From: Chaetoderma sp. LZ-2023a | Taxonomy: Eukaryota > Mollusca > Caudofoveata > Chaetodermatida > Chaetodermatidae | Assembly: GCA_034401795.1 (NCBI GenBank) | Contig: CM067360.1 | Coordinates: 124,903,883-124,967,882 of the forward strand | Reading direction: 5' to 3' | Length of the DNA: 64,000 nucleotides | Program-made: the position numbers and the translations under genes | In this document: piece after piece, positions 11,826 through 23,576 of the stretch | How the letters are laid out: each line of letters opens with the position of its first letter | How positions within the stretch are numbered: position 1 is the first letter of the stretch | The notes under the pieces: model-generated | What the model was told of the DNA's origin: nothing | What the model saw: only the letters and a program-made list of their open reading frames with translations | Databases searched by the model: none

Positions 11826-13898
11826 TTATTGTATGAAGGCCGCAGTTGAGCCGGGAAGCGAATACGGGCACCGAGGTGACTCTCTCTTCTGTGCCCCTAA
11901 GAGATTTGCTGGCTTCTCTGGTTGCGGTGTGCTGTGGTCAGGGGCAGGCATTGTCGAGGGAGGTTGGTTAGGACACCGTTCCCTCCAATGGCCTGGCTGA
12001 CCACATCCGAAACAGGTGTTTGGTGGCAATGCGGTGTTGGTGGTGTTTGTTGTCCTGAAGTGAGTCATGGCGAGGTTAGTGCTGAGTGTTGTGACTAAAT
12101 TAGTTAGAGTGGAGATCTGCTTATTGATCTCATCTATACATGCTTTCATGTTGCCATTGTTATTATTGCGCTGGTTCCCGTGCCTGGGGGCCCCGTTATA
12201 GCTTCCTCTGCAGACAGGCGCTTGATTCTGATTGGAATTCTGTACAGCTGGTTGTGGTGATGTTTGTGCTGTTGGTGTTGATGATCTGGGGTAGCACTAG
12301 TGGGCATGGCGACAGTGGCACCTTCTATCTCGTTGATGGGGTGAAGTTGGCATCGGCTAATCTTTCCCTGCTCCAGAAAGTTGTCTATACGGACCGCGGT
12401 TGCCATTAATTGGGCCAAACTACCATGGTCACCTAGAAATAACTTTTTTTCAGGGCGGGTTCACCGCTCAATGCATCGATAATCGTGTCAAGATGCAGAT
12501 GGATTACGCCTTCCGTATTGGTGCTCGGATATGCGTGGGTGACTAGTCGTCAGATTCGACTAGCCAACTCTGGAAGAAATTCTGCTGCTCGTCGTTGGAG
12601 ATTTTTGAGTTGAAAACGACTTGTTTCTCCGAGAGCTGTGTCGCCAAATCGCTCCGTCAATGCTCATTCCAATTGAGTGTAGGTGGGTGTGTAGTCAGTC
12701 CCACGATCCGCAAGAACTTGAAGGGCTTTTCCAGAAAGCTTTGCGGCGCGATATTCACCCATTTACTGATCATTCCAGTGGTTAGTCCAACTTATTGTCT
12801 CGAACTGTATTTTGTAGTTGGTCCAGTCATTTTCCCCGCTAAATTCAGGAGGGAGAATGACTTGGCCAAGACCGCGGGAAGAATGAAGTGGTTGAAACCT
12901 GGCTGGTGGTGGTATCTGTGAGACTGACGAGTATTGTGAGGCTGGTCATTGTGCAGGTGGTGTTGGTGGTGCTGGTGTTGGTGTTTACCGTCGATGCCGA
13001 TGACGAGGAGCGAGAACATGCATACTCCAATTTAGTAAATCCTGCCCGTTTGTAGAACCATAGACTGTCATGGGTCTATGGACGGGAGGTGGAATATTGT
13101 GAAGATTACACGGATGCTCTCCCCAAGGTGAGGACTGATATTCCTCATATGGCGGTGGTGCAGTCGGCTGACGGTCATGATATGTAGCATGACTGATGTA
13201 ATGGTGAAAAGGTGGTGCCGATTCCTCCCAATAATGCTGCGGTGTTCCCCTTGAGTATCGCGTTGCGCTAGAGGGGGCGGTGTGGGAGGTTGTCTGTAAT
13301 GTGGATTGTCACCTGGTCATATGGTCTCCATAGATGACACGGGTGAATGATAGTAGTCAAAAGGATTATTTATATGCCCGTAATTGGGTCTTTATCAGGG
13401 TCGTCCATGATTCGGCCCTGATGGAGCTGGCCCGTCGCAGATGTCCGATATGGTTCTAAACTTTGTTCCCGCCTGGGAGGCATCCCTAAAGGTGCCGTCA
13501 CTGACAGGCGAAAACAGGTTATATTGCGGTGTTGTAGATTCCGCAGGAGAATTTCTGGCATAGGCGGTGAGCATGTGAGCTGTGACTCCATCATATGACA
13601 CTACCTCTTGATCGAGGGAGTCATCGCTAAATGGAGACGGTATAGAACTGAGCTCACTATACAGTGTGGGCGTGAGTTCGCTACATGTTAATAATGATAT
13701 TCTTCGAGCTCCACATCGGGCGCCACTTGTAGCTCGCGGGGTAGTGTCGGGCTGTTCTAGTATCTGATGTCGACTCGCCGTGCCACAAGTGCACGACGAA
13801 TGATGACTCTGGTTAGCTTCCGGTCTCGGGGTGACGGATCCTGTACGAGACTTCCTTACGGGTAACAAAGACCGGCTCCTAAGGCTGGTGGAACTCAA
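11826..13898 (-). pseudogene. Gag polyprotein of element 1 (broken)
   Basis: The capsid part is read at about 12840-12430 in minus frames with several stops: MGEYRAAKLSGKALQVLADR, then TERFGD and FLPELASRI, which is typical Ty3/gypsy capsid. Downstream at 12149-11826 is a CCHC knuckle, CFGCGQPGHWRERC (C-x2-C-x4-H-x4-C), for RNA packaging. A Ser/Arg-rich segment at 13898-13395 right after the primer site may be the gag N-terminus or leader. At least four frame changes or stops break it. Confidence 0.75.
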
Positions 13899-13956
13899 TC
13901 ATTCCGGTGGGGCCATGCGACCATCGTCGCGAACATTAAACACAACGGGCTCATCC

Positions 13957-13974
13957 CAAGAGTTTGTGGCACCA
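13957..13974 (-). other. Candidate primer binding site
   Basis: On the minus strand TGGTGCCACAAACTC starts three bases after a CA that would end the 5' LTR (13978-13979). TGG complementary to the tRNA 3' CCA is the family hallmark. The cognate tRNA was not identified, and the LTR end here cannot be checked against the truncated left LTR. Confidence 0.5.
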
Positions 13975-13977
13975 GTA

Positions 13978-16900
13978 TGCCTGTCCATAGCAATTTCGTG
14001 ATCTATGGACTTACAAGATTTGATTTTTGGTGACCTAATTAAAATATGTTTATACAATGATTTTACCTAAACGGACTGTCGAGTATGCTAGATAAAACTA
14101 ATGAGCGTACCAAAATACAAGACATAGAGACAGCCTGATGAACTTTTAATTGTGGGGCTCCCGGAGGTACCACACAGACTCGTAGGTCCGCAGAGGTATC
14201 CCCGCAAGGGAGGCTCCCGTACACGAGACTAGTGCTAGTTTGGGTGAGGAGTATTATCCTCGCATGGACCATCATCGCTGAATCCTTGCGAGAGGCAAGT
14301 GCCTCGCGTGGGCCTCCATCCCGGGAAAATGTCGCCACTGCTCAAAGCGGGAGAAGAGTAGTAGGCAAAAAGGGGCCTACTCTAATATTTAACCAAAAAC
14401 GCTACAAAGAAAGGACCATACCTAGATTATGACTATAAGGTTGCGTGCTGTTTTACGTGAAGGTGGAACGAATGATTCCCGAAGGATTCCCACATCACTG
14501 CCTTATGTAATTCCTAGTATGCTAAATTAGTAGTTGCCGCTTTATTTCTGCGGGCCTTCTATGCTTAGTCTCACATTTAATTTTTAAAGACAATGATTAT
14601 TTTAGGCCACAAATGGCGGGTGTCTACCTAGCTATTAGACATGGCTGTCATTGAGAACGGATGCCCTAGTACATCAATACTGAAGACAGCGCAAATACAT
14701 CTTACTCAGCAAGATTTCCGAACTGGGTAAGAATCCGGACATCCTACTCCATAACCACATAAGACATCACAAGTTACTTTTCACGAAAGTATTTTAGGCA
14801 ACTGATCTATCGTTGCGGTGGGGGTAAGAGAGACGAATACCAACCGTAAATGTCCTTCCTGTGATGGCATGGCAGATCTGAATATCATGCCCAGACATTC
14901 TCATGGAATTCGGTGTGGATGTGCATCTCGCCCGTCACCAGGTCCTATGGAACTAACCGTTTACACTGTCATTAGGTTTAAATACAAGTTGTCCAGTTTT
15001 GCACTGCGGTGTGGGAGGATTGCTCAGCAAATAAAATAACAATTAAGATATGTTTGCGCAGTGCTTTCCTACATTGGCAGAAGTGCTAACTACTAAGTAT
15101 CCGAGGATACATGGGGAATGTATGTGACATCACACCCTGGCCATCACCGCTCAGAAATCCCAACAGTTTCCCAGGGTCGGATCAGCCCATGGTGCGAATA
15201 GGGGCATCCAAAGAATTAGGAAGCCACAAGGCTTAATGGAACATGAAGAGAGAGACAATATCTTAGAGATATGAATCTTGCTGGAGTGCGGGGCTAAATT
15301 ATCGCAACTACCTGGAAAGAGGCATATACTACAGATTTCCTAACGAAGAAATTGTCTCTAATCATATTAAACCTATCCTATCGAACTGAATAGAACAGGT
15401 TTTAGTCAGTAGCATGCCAGCCTAAACAGAGTTATAGCATGGACAGCGAGCTCAGTGAAAAATTGTTGCTGTCGGGAGAAAGTGCTGCATATAATAATGT
15501 TGCTGTATAGTGTTTCCTATGTGCACTGCAGTCCTATATTTTCCACAACTAAACAAAACATACGAACTGATGACCACTGGCCATATATATATATATATAT
15601 AAACTAACCAGAACAATCAATACAGTGTAAACTGATCAGAATTATATGTCCTTAGTACAGGTTAACGAACCTACTATGGTGCGGTTAGCGAAAAACACCT
15701 TACAGAAAATGAGAATAACTATAAACATATACAGAAATTATAACTAGCGGTCCTAAGACAGTTACGGTACCTTTTAGTCATCGGGACCATTTATACGGAT
15801 ACAATATAATTATCAGAAATATAAGTAACGGAATAATTAAAATGTTAAGTATAGTTACTTGAATAATCGCTAGCCATTCTTAAGTCTGGTCTATCGTGTT
15901 ACTGAAATTGATACATAATTCTTAGGCTGACATGAGTTGATGCATTCTCAGGAAGCTGAAAAGTTCCTGCAGGCTGGTTCCCACAAACAGGATTCCCGCA
16001 AGCAGCTCATGCCGGGAACGGATTGAACTCAGGACTGTAAGCACAATATAGAACGTCTAACGAGTAGTCAGTAAGAGATATAATATAGCATTACTGCTGT
16101 GAAGAAAGTTTCAATACACCGATGGTACGGATGGAAGTTGACAACAACCCAATCACAAACGGGGGTTGTTAGATGCAGATGAATATACAAAACTAAGCTA
16201 ATGGTGCTGGGTACGTCAGCCAGCTCTAAAGATGTACTGGGCAAAGTTTACTTGCTGCGGTCGAAAGATTTAGACGAACCTGCACGAAATCAGTGCGGGG
16301 ACGGTTAAATAATGACTTTTTGGCATGGCCGGCAGATTCGGCGAGTCATCCACCAAAGAACATCACTGCCTCTACATCTGTAGAATCACATTTTCAGGCT
16401 GTAAAGGCCTCACCGCAAGTTCGTGTTCCGAAGTAGCTCTTGATATTCGTGAACAATAACTAGAAAGTTCCAAATTGCTCCTGCAAGACGGGAGTTACAA
16501 AATTGTTTTAGTGCGGTGGGTTGGATAACTGCTAGCTATGGGAGAAGAACCGACAGAAAGCGAAGTAATATGCGTAATGCCTGTCGTACTGATAGTAACT
16601 GTCACAGGTCCAACGTGTTCGGCCCTTGGCCTAGGATGCTCTCGATCTCTGGATCGCATCTCCCGTTATACTACTCGTGACATCACAGGCGCAGGCTCCA
16701 CCCAATCATCGTTCGAGCAACAGCCAATCAGCGCGTAGCTGATAATAATGCAGTCGAATGTTCCAGAACATTCTAAAAGCTCTGCGTCCACGTGGTTATG
16801 ACGCCACGGCAATATTTTGAAGATAATCAAGAAGTGTTTTCCGTGGATAACTCAGCCATTTCTTAACCGATTTTGAAATGGTTTAAAGATTTGAAAAGCC

Positions 16901-17207
16901 CCTGTCGAATTCTGGTGGGAACAGGTAATTAAAAAGGATTACAAGGTACCATCTCGGTACACTAAAAGCGTCATCCCATCTTGGTCATAAACTACATGCT
17001 CTTATCAAAAATAGCATCTAAGCATGCGCATGTGCACTACGCGCTTTAACGAACTTAGTCATTTTTATAACGTGATCTCTCTCATAGGCCCATATACGCT
17101 TATGGCTCTACCCAGGGGGGGGGTGTTCAGGGAACGAATCCAGAATGGGCGGCGCGTACCCAGCTTGGCTTGTGTGGCTGGTACCTGCCCGGTCGATCTG
17201 AACTACA
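13978..17207 (-). repeat. 5' LTR of element 1
   Basis: Direct repeat of 1-2880, reading TGTAGTTC from 17207. By eye the copies differ at very roughly one site in six, with indels, so the insertion is old or the LTRs have been rearranged. A (TA)n run is at 15585-15600. The promoter core is partly decayed: the TATA box becomes TATAACGG, the CREs are TGACATCA and TGACGCCA, and the two CCAAT boxes are kept. The gag-proximal end at 13978 is inferred from the primer site. Confidence 0.75.
16756..16773. promoter_or_regulatory. Heat-shock element in the 5' LTR (four perfect units)
   Basis: GAA-TTC-GAA-TTC cores with exact two-base spacing. The fifth unit has decayed to AAA. Compared with the other LTR, the differences over the first four units fall in the two-base spacers, not in the cores. 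Confidence 0.75.
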
Positions 17208-17290
17208 TACATTATCGAGTGGAATAGCTAATGGAAGTCTTCCTATTCGACCATACGTCAAATAAAAAATGGCATATATCTAGTCGTAGC

Positions 17291-17589
17291 ATTCCAAGGA
17301 TTTCAGGTATGCCATGACAAGCAACATATTCATTGAAAAATGTATCCACTACGTTCCACCCACGCAGAAAAATTATCAATTATCGTCATTGTGTAGATGT
17401 TGCCTTTATTGGATTCCAATAGTGGACCTATCAAATCCATCCCAGTTATCCCATGCAGATAATTGGACATAGGAAATTTTGTATACCTGCGTCAGGTCGT
17501 GATAGGTCGATTGACTTGGCATGTCATACACTTATCTAACATACATACCACATCCTTTCTCAAGGATGGCCAAATGAATGAATCCCTAA
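17291..17589 (-). pseudogene. Integrase fragment of element 2
   Basis: Read through stops and frame changes: FIWPSLRKDVVCMLDKCMTC (second half of the HHCC finger), GMDLIGPLLESNKGNIYTM with the first catalytic Asp, then EYVACHGIPEIL. Homology ends abruptly before the expected second Asp. The truncation faces element 1. Confidence 0.7.
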
Positions 17590-19099
17590 TCATTCCCATT
17601 GTTTTCTTAAGAACTTGGTGACCAGCTCATGGGCTTTCCTGAGCTCTTGCTCATGAACATTACCAGGTAACATGATTCTCGGGTACTCAGCATCCAATGC
17701 TGATGGTGGGGTTAATGAATACACTATTCCATTATTAACCACATATTCTTCTGGCATGTTCTTAAACAATTCAGGGAATTCTTTGATCTGTTTATTGCCC
17801 AGATCAGGATATGGCACATCATACATTTCTAGTGGAACATGCGGTGACACACCCTCTTCCGCCTCTGTTATGACATAGTCACCAGTATCAAGCAAAGTGA
17901 CTTCAATAGGTCGACATAAACTTGACAACATATCCGTGCGAATATTCTTCGCACCCTGGATATACTCAATCTTACACCCATATTCAGCAATTAGACCTGC
18001 CCAGCGCTGTACCTTCATGTTGTTGACCTCACCAACAAATAAACTCTTAAGAGGTTTGTGGTCAGTATACACAGTAAACTCAGCACCAAATACATATGGA
18101 CAAAGCTTCTTTAATGCATAGATAACAGCGTAAGCTTCCTTCTCTATTACAGGCCAGTTTAATTGACTATCCTTCAGGGTTGAGCTAACATACTGAATTA
18201 TATGTTCAATGCTGCTATCATCTATCTGAAGCAAAATTGCACCTATCATATAGCTTGATGCATCCGTATACAAATTATATGGTTTATTCAAATCCAGATA
18301 CATGAGAACGGTCTCACTACACAGCAAGTTTTTCAATTTCTCAAACACTTGCTGTTCTTCTTTTCCCTATTCAAATCGTTTATATTTCTTTGTGAGTTCT
18401 ATCAAAGGTTTAACAATTTCTGCATAACCTTTCGCACAAGATCGATAATAACCAGCAGCTCCCAGAAAACTTATGACTTCACCCACATCATGGGGTGGTG
18501 ACATTTCACTTATGACCTTAACCTTTTGACTTTGAGGAGCTACTCCTTGTCTCGAAATGCGATAGCCCAGTAAGTCTATGGACGCACTCACAAAGTCACA
18601 TTTCTTTTTCTTCAATTGGAGATTGTACTCCTGAATTTGATTCATTACAAGACGTAAATGACGAGCATGTTTGGTTAGATTTCCTGAATAGACAACTATA
18701 TCATCTACAAGGACATGCACACATTTTCCTACAAATTCGCGAAAAATATCATTCATGGCACATTGTAACACTGCACCTGAGTTGCCAATATCCGGACTTC
18801 AAGTCCGTTATAGAAAATAGTGTTGTGCCTTTCATAGAGTCAAAAATATCGGAGATATTATGTAATTGGTAGCTGTCCTTGCGACATACAGAATTCAATT
18901 TCCTAAATTCCACACAGAAATGGGTATCACCATCCTTCTTGGGTACCAAGGTAATAGGTGACGCCCAAGGTGATGACGATGGTCTTATGATTCCTGCATC
19001 TAATATCTCCGTAACCTGATTTTTGACAAGATATGTCTTTGCTAATGGAATACGATATGCCTTCTGTTGAATTGGAGGGTGATCTCCTGTAGGAATCAT
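17590..19099 (-). pseudogene. Reverse transcriptase and RNase H of element 2
   Basis: RT motifs in order: IIRPSSSPWASPITLVPKKD, FRKLNSV and FSITDLKSGYWQ. About 40 residues are then missing (the segment with the NAP motif), followed by VLVDDIVVYSG with the two catalytic aspartates and the thumb GYRISRQGVAP. RNase H in 18348-17800 has YTDASSYMIG, EKEAYAVIYALKK and YTDHKPL, all three acidic motif regions. The tail has an acidic linker toward integrase. Breaks: a deletion near 18770 and a stop near 18366. Confidence 0.8.
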
Positions 19100-19204
19100 A
19101 CATTGTACTTGGGCATATGTCCAAGAGTGTTGGGATGAGCCGTATCGAAATTATTGTAAGTACTTGGTCAATAACTGCATATCTGGTCGTTTCTTTGCAA
19201 CTAG

Positions 19205-19610
19205 CATAAATGTAGACACTTTGAGGTCTGAAGGGTATTTTAAATGGATATCCTTTCTGGAACCATACCACTTCCCTCTTCCCATAGTCGATCTTTGCTT
19301 TACCCATATTCAAAGCATCTGCACCAATCAAACATTCATGCCTCATGGGTTCCACAACCATGATCAAAATTGGCCTGGCATCTTGAAACCTTACTTGAGT
19401 TTCGCCTAATATGTCTATTGGTGAGCCATTTTTGGCTAACAAAGTGTGAGCCTTCCTTAATGGACGAGCATTTAAGATGCTCCTCTATATATCCTTTCTA
19501 ACAAGAGAGGTGCTAGCACCAATATCTATCAATGCATCTAGGTACTCACCCCTGTTGTCCACTTGACCATTCGTTTCAACATCTAGCTGGATGAGGAACC
19601 TTTCAGTCAC
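19205..19610 (-). pseudogene. Aspartic protease of element 2
   Basis: The active site reads ALIDIGASTSLV (about 19505-19540), keeping the catalytic Asp. After a stop at about 19490, the chain continues with HECLIGADALNMG, the second signature of retropepsins. It lies between gag and RT. Broken by a stop and probable frame changes. Confidence 0.65.
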
Positions 19611-20077
19611 TGGCTCCCTCCATATGCGTTTAATGAATGCCTTCTCCCACTAACAGCATCTACATAAAAATTCCACCTGTTCATACTCCATGAGTCTCCT
19701 CTGATACCGTATGAATAATGGCCATACTCATATGTGTGCTCATCTGTTAAGATGAAGCCATCATGTTTGACATATTCTTCATCGCGATTTGCATAGTTTC
19801 GAATCGCCTTCTGAGCGTTCCTGGAATATGATCGCAGTTTGGTATCATGACTAATGTCCTGTGACATGGTCTCATCTTGGTGGAACTGTTTGTCTCATTG
19901 GGTCGGCTGTCGGCGATTGTGCTGCCGATGGTTAACTTCATTTACTTCCATCTGCTCCTTGTAACGATTAGTATCATTACGACTGGATGGGTGGCACAGT
20001 GAATTTTGTTGGTTTCCATTCATCAGACATTCCGCTTGATAGTGTTCGGTTTGTTGAAACCTATAGCACGTAATCAT

Positions 20078-21148
20078 TCATTTCGGCTGATTAGGCTGCT
20101 TGGAATAGCATTCAGAGGCCATATGGCCTAACTTGTCGCATGTGAAACATGTTATCGGTGGTCTCGCTGCCCTTGTTGATTGCTGCATGCGTTGCTGCTG
20201 GTTTCCATTTGGTGGTGGTGCCCTTGCAGATCTACACTCCCGTTTTAGATGGCCAACCTTCCCACAGTTATAACATGTTTGCAGGTCCCATTTTCTTTGT
20301 GCTGACCTGGGTCCAGCTTGACGAGATTTTGGTTGGGATGTGGCTTGAAGATTCTTCATTATGGTACGCAGCTTGCTAATCATCTTGCTCTGCTGCTCAA
20401 TTTGGTTCTTCATCTCTCGGAAGTTTTGTCAAATGCCCCTCCCCCCTTAATGTCGATGGCCATGTCTTCTTCTCCATGCCCATTCATCTGCATAGCTTGT
20501 AGCAGGCCATTGCAGTTATCTTCTTCTTCGGTCATTACCATTGACTCTGCAAGATTTCTCTTTCTTTTGCATACTATACGCTGACCTAGATTCGTGTCAT
20601 GTGGTGCATGTATATATACAGCTAAAACTATGCGTATTGTATCCTGGTTAGCTACAGGATACGCCCACCTCACTAAACTCCTTGTAATGATGATTAAATG
20701 AGATGAGCGTCTCGTTGGATCATTGCTTTAATGCGTCCAGATCATATTTGATCCTTTCAGTTTTGTTTGCAGAGATGAAATTAGTTGTAATAAACTGCGA
20801 TATTTTATCAAAATTGACTACAGCATGGTCTTTATCTACTAAGAACTGATCCAATGCCTTGCATAAAGGACCCCTTGATGCTCGTGTAGTAACATACACC
20901 GGGATTACCGTTAGGGTTCCGCTTGTTGCTTGTATTATTCAGCTGCATTCGTCAAGAAACTGCTGCACTTCTTTTGGAATCAAACCATCACATGGCTTGA
21001 TCCGATGCACCAACTCTCATGCATCTTGACGATGCACCCTGTCCCATTCTCTTCTCTCCTCATCTTTTGCTATCGAGGCAGCGATCTTCATGCTGACTGC
21101 ATTCACCACCTCCAATGTGCTTTAAATGGCTGGCATCGGAGCTGCCAT
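20078..21148 (-). pseudogene. Gag of element 2 with CCHC knuckles
   Basis: The probable start is at 21148 (MAAPMPAI, then a stop). The capsid-like part continues past stops (KISQFITTNFISANKTERIK, FNHHYKEFSEV). The C-terminal 111-residue stretch (20413-20078) carries two knuckles, CYNCGKVGHLKREC and CFTCDKLGHMASEC, both C-x2-C-x4-H-x4-C, with an Arg/Gln-rich linker. A third, degenerate one (CYRFQQTEHYQAEC) follows in the next frame at about 20060. Confidence 0.7.
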
Positions 21149-21819
21149 TGTGCCGTTGTGAGAAAAGATCAGGCTGTTAAATGACTCTATTCTATATAGT
21201 TAATCGTAGTATAACTGTGCTACGACCCATTTCAGTCGAGGTTGTTGTTCGCTTTTGATATCCGTTGTAATATGGATAATACCATTCTCCTGGTATTCAC
21301 AATGTTGGATGACTTTAGGGCTGTCTGTTTGTTTAACAAGGTCTATAAATACAGATACTCTATCATTTAAATAAGTTAAAACTGTTGTTATTGTACTTAC
21401 ATATTTTCACTGATTTGCACTTGCATGGGGATATTAACCCCACCACCACCATCCATCACAACCCATCCACCACCACAACCCCTAATTCCACCAACCACCA
21501 ACAGCACCACCACAAGCAACATCATCAGCACCCACTCCGATTTTTATATCAAGGGATGTGGGGGCCTGGCTGGATATATAGCTACAATCATCAAATCAAC
21601 ATGCCCATAAAGAACCAATGTTTTATTTGTATCCATATTTTTACATTGAAGAAAATATTACATATGATAAAACATATAGTTTCTGTAGCATAAACAAATA
21701 GTCAATGTTCTGTAGATCCATTTATCGATGGGTAGACTGTTCCTTATGGATCAGATCCATACCACTGGAATCATCATCATTATCATCAGCATTAAGATTG
21801 TTCCTTATGTACTTCTAGA

Positions 21820-22354
21820 TCAGAAACTCTCTTTTCGAAAAGCTGAGAAGACTGCTTCATTGTATGCGTACCCCTCGGTGATAAAATCTTTAGTTTCCCG
21901 ACAAATTATTTTAATGAGCGTAGAGTTCTGTAATCTTCTCCACAGGAACATTATATTTATACACATTGCAACTAAAGCTTCAGCATATACGTAAATAGTC
22001 ACATTACCTCTACCAATTGGGTCTGTATTCACTTCACCATCCTCATCTTCTAAGCCTGATTGTTCAGTGTGTAAGACCCGCTTAACATTTTGGAACATGG
22101 CGAATAGTTCCTGATTGCCTATGGCTTCTTTTTCATTTTCACCTTCATCTTCACTCTCAGACTCTGCTGAGTCATCACCGGCTTCACTCTCAGACCCTAT
22201 TGGCTCATCATCTTCGCTCTTCATCTTTGTCATTTCTTCATATTCACTGGCTAGATTTTGCTATCTTCATTGTTATGGAATCGGATCTTATGCCACTTCA
22301 GGTCATTTGACCTATCAGAAGTTGAATCACATTCAGAACATTTACATCTCGGCA
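21820..22354 (-). pseudogene. Decayed copy of the C2H2 zinc-finger acidic protein
   Basis: Starts MPRCKCSECDSTSDRSNDLK with the finger C-x2-C-x12-H-x4-H kept. A one-base deletion after EDSK then breaks the frame. The acidic middle and the C-terminal part (LQNSTLIKII, GYAYNEAVFSAFRK) continue in another frame (22233-21820). A second one-base deletion truncates the tail about 30 residues early relative to the intact copy at 27594-28208. Function unknown. Confidence 0.75.
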
Positions 22355-22542
22355 TATTGATTATAGGATAAATCTAGCAAGCGTTCAAGTTCCAAGGTCC
22401 TTCAAACAAATCCTCTGACTGCCTAAGGCTACCTAACTACTCTGCAGTTAAAATGCACATCCACCCACTTTGGGATATTTAAACTGGAGTGAGAAAAGGG
22501 ATTGAATTTGAACCATTTTATAGGATTATATATACTGCGGCT

Positions 22543-22790
22543 GCAAATCTGCAACATGCGGCTACAAATCCACATATGCGGCCGCAATTCCGCAATATGC
22601 GGCCACAAATCCACAACATGTGGCTGCAAATCCGCACATACACGTTTATATATCGCCAAGGCAACTCTGAACTTCACCTGAATATTAGCAGCCACAAATC
22701 CGGACATGCGACCACAAATCCACAACATTCAGTCCCATATACACAACGTGCGGCCACAAATCCGCAACATGCGGTTGCAAATCCGGGGCT
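22543..22790 (-). repeat. GC-rich 15-21-bp minisatellite, inverted copy
   Basis: Repeats of a unit like GCAAATCCGCAACATGCGGC, the reverse complement of the arrays at 26870-27432 and 29884-30560. It sits directly upstream of the TATA box and leader of the pseudogene copy, as in the other cassettes. Confidence 0.8.
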
Positions 22791-22794
22791 TGTG

Positions 22795-23560
22795 GTTGTG
22801 GTAGTAGTGGCGGAGGCAGCGGCGGCGGTGGCAGGAATCGCGGTTGTGGTTGATAGTGTGGGTGATCGTGGTGTGGATGTAGTGCTGGTTGGCGTGGTGG
22901 ACCTCATCGTGGTGGTGGTGGTGGTGGTGGTGGTGCTTGTGGCTGTGGTGGTGGTGGTGGTGGTGGTGGTGGTGTTTGTGGCTGTTCTGGGTGTAATATT
23001 TCTAGTGGTATTGGTCGTGTTTCTAACAGTTATGATTGTGATGTTTATGGTGCATGTGCTGTTTGGTTGTGGTGATGATTGTGTTTGTGGCGATGGTTCT
23101 GCTGCTGGTGATAGTGGTTCTAGTTGTGTGGTTGTGGTGGTTCTCAGCATGATTGTGGGTTGATGATGATTCTAATGGATTCTGATGGTAGTGGTGATGA
23201 TGCTGATGGTGCATGTTCTGGGTGGGGTGGGGTTGGTGTGGGGTGTTGTTGTTGTTGTTTATGGTGGTGGTTGTAGTGATGGTTGCATGGGTGGTCCTGG
23301 TGTTGCTTTTACTGGTCGTGGTTGTAGTTGCGGCGGTGTTGTCGGCGGTGGCATGGGATGAGGGTGTGGTGGATATGGTGAGTGGTGGTGGTGGTGGTGG
23401 TGGTGGTGGTGGTGGTGGTGGTGGTGGTGGTGGTGGTGGTGGTGGTGGTGGTAGTGGTGGTGGTGGTGGTGTGACTGTAGTGGGGTTTGTGGTTGTTCTT
23501 GCAGTGGTGAATGTACAGATGGTAGTGGCAAGTTTGTGGTCGTGATTGCAGAAGTGGCAG
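22795..23560 (+). repeat. GTG/GGT-rich simple-sequence region
   Basis: Low-complexity (GTG)n with interruptions. The purest run is (TGG)n at about 23383-23470. Long poly-Val, poly-Gly and poly-His frames on either strand are translation artefacts. Confidence 0.9.
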
Positions 23561-23576
23561 CGCCGGTGACAGGAGG

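Larger units (their letters stand above)
1..17207 (-). mobile_element. Ty3/gypsy LTR retrotransposon with about 3-kb LTRs (element 1)
   Basis: Two long direct repeats (1-2880 and about 13978-17207) bracket an interior that reads, on the minus strand, gag with a CCHC knuckle, protease, reverse transcriptase, RNase H and integrase. That order (integrase last) is Ty3/gypsy. The left LTR runs off the window start. Every coding part has stops or frameshifts, so the copy is dead as a protein source. The interior carries a tandem duplication of pol (junction 8482/8483). No polypurine tract is evident next to the left LTR, which is odd. The right edge lies against the broken integrase of a second gypsy element, so this copy probably inserted into it. 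Confidence 0.9.
17208..21180 (-). mobile_element. Second Ty3/gypsy element, truncated in integrase (element 2)
   Basis: On the minus strand gag (two CCHC knuckles), protease, RT, RNase H and part of integrase follow in Ty3/gypsy order, in a family clearly different from element 1. Integrase homology stops at about 17291, near the LTR edge of element 1. The rest would lie beyond element 1, outside the window. About 85 bp (17208-17290) match neither element. No LTR is recognisable at 21185-21410, where the next repeat begins. Confidence 0.8.
21420..22790 (-). repeat. Inverted, diverged copy of the zinc-finger gene unit at 27.2-28.6 kb
   Basis: In reverse this stretch matches 27200-28500 over its length: minisatellite, TATA box, leader, zinc-finger frame, 3' flank and GTG/CAC-rich tail. 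It is moderately diverged and carries frameshifts. It lies outside the left arm of the 1.2-kb inverted repeat, so it belongs to an older or neighbouring copy. Confidence 0.75.

Noticed and set aside
22489-23545. Long Val/Gly/His-rich open frames
   Set aside because: They are translations of (GTG)n simple sequence, open on both strands, with no domain or codon signal.
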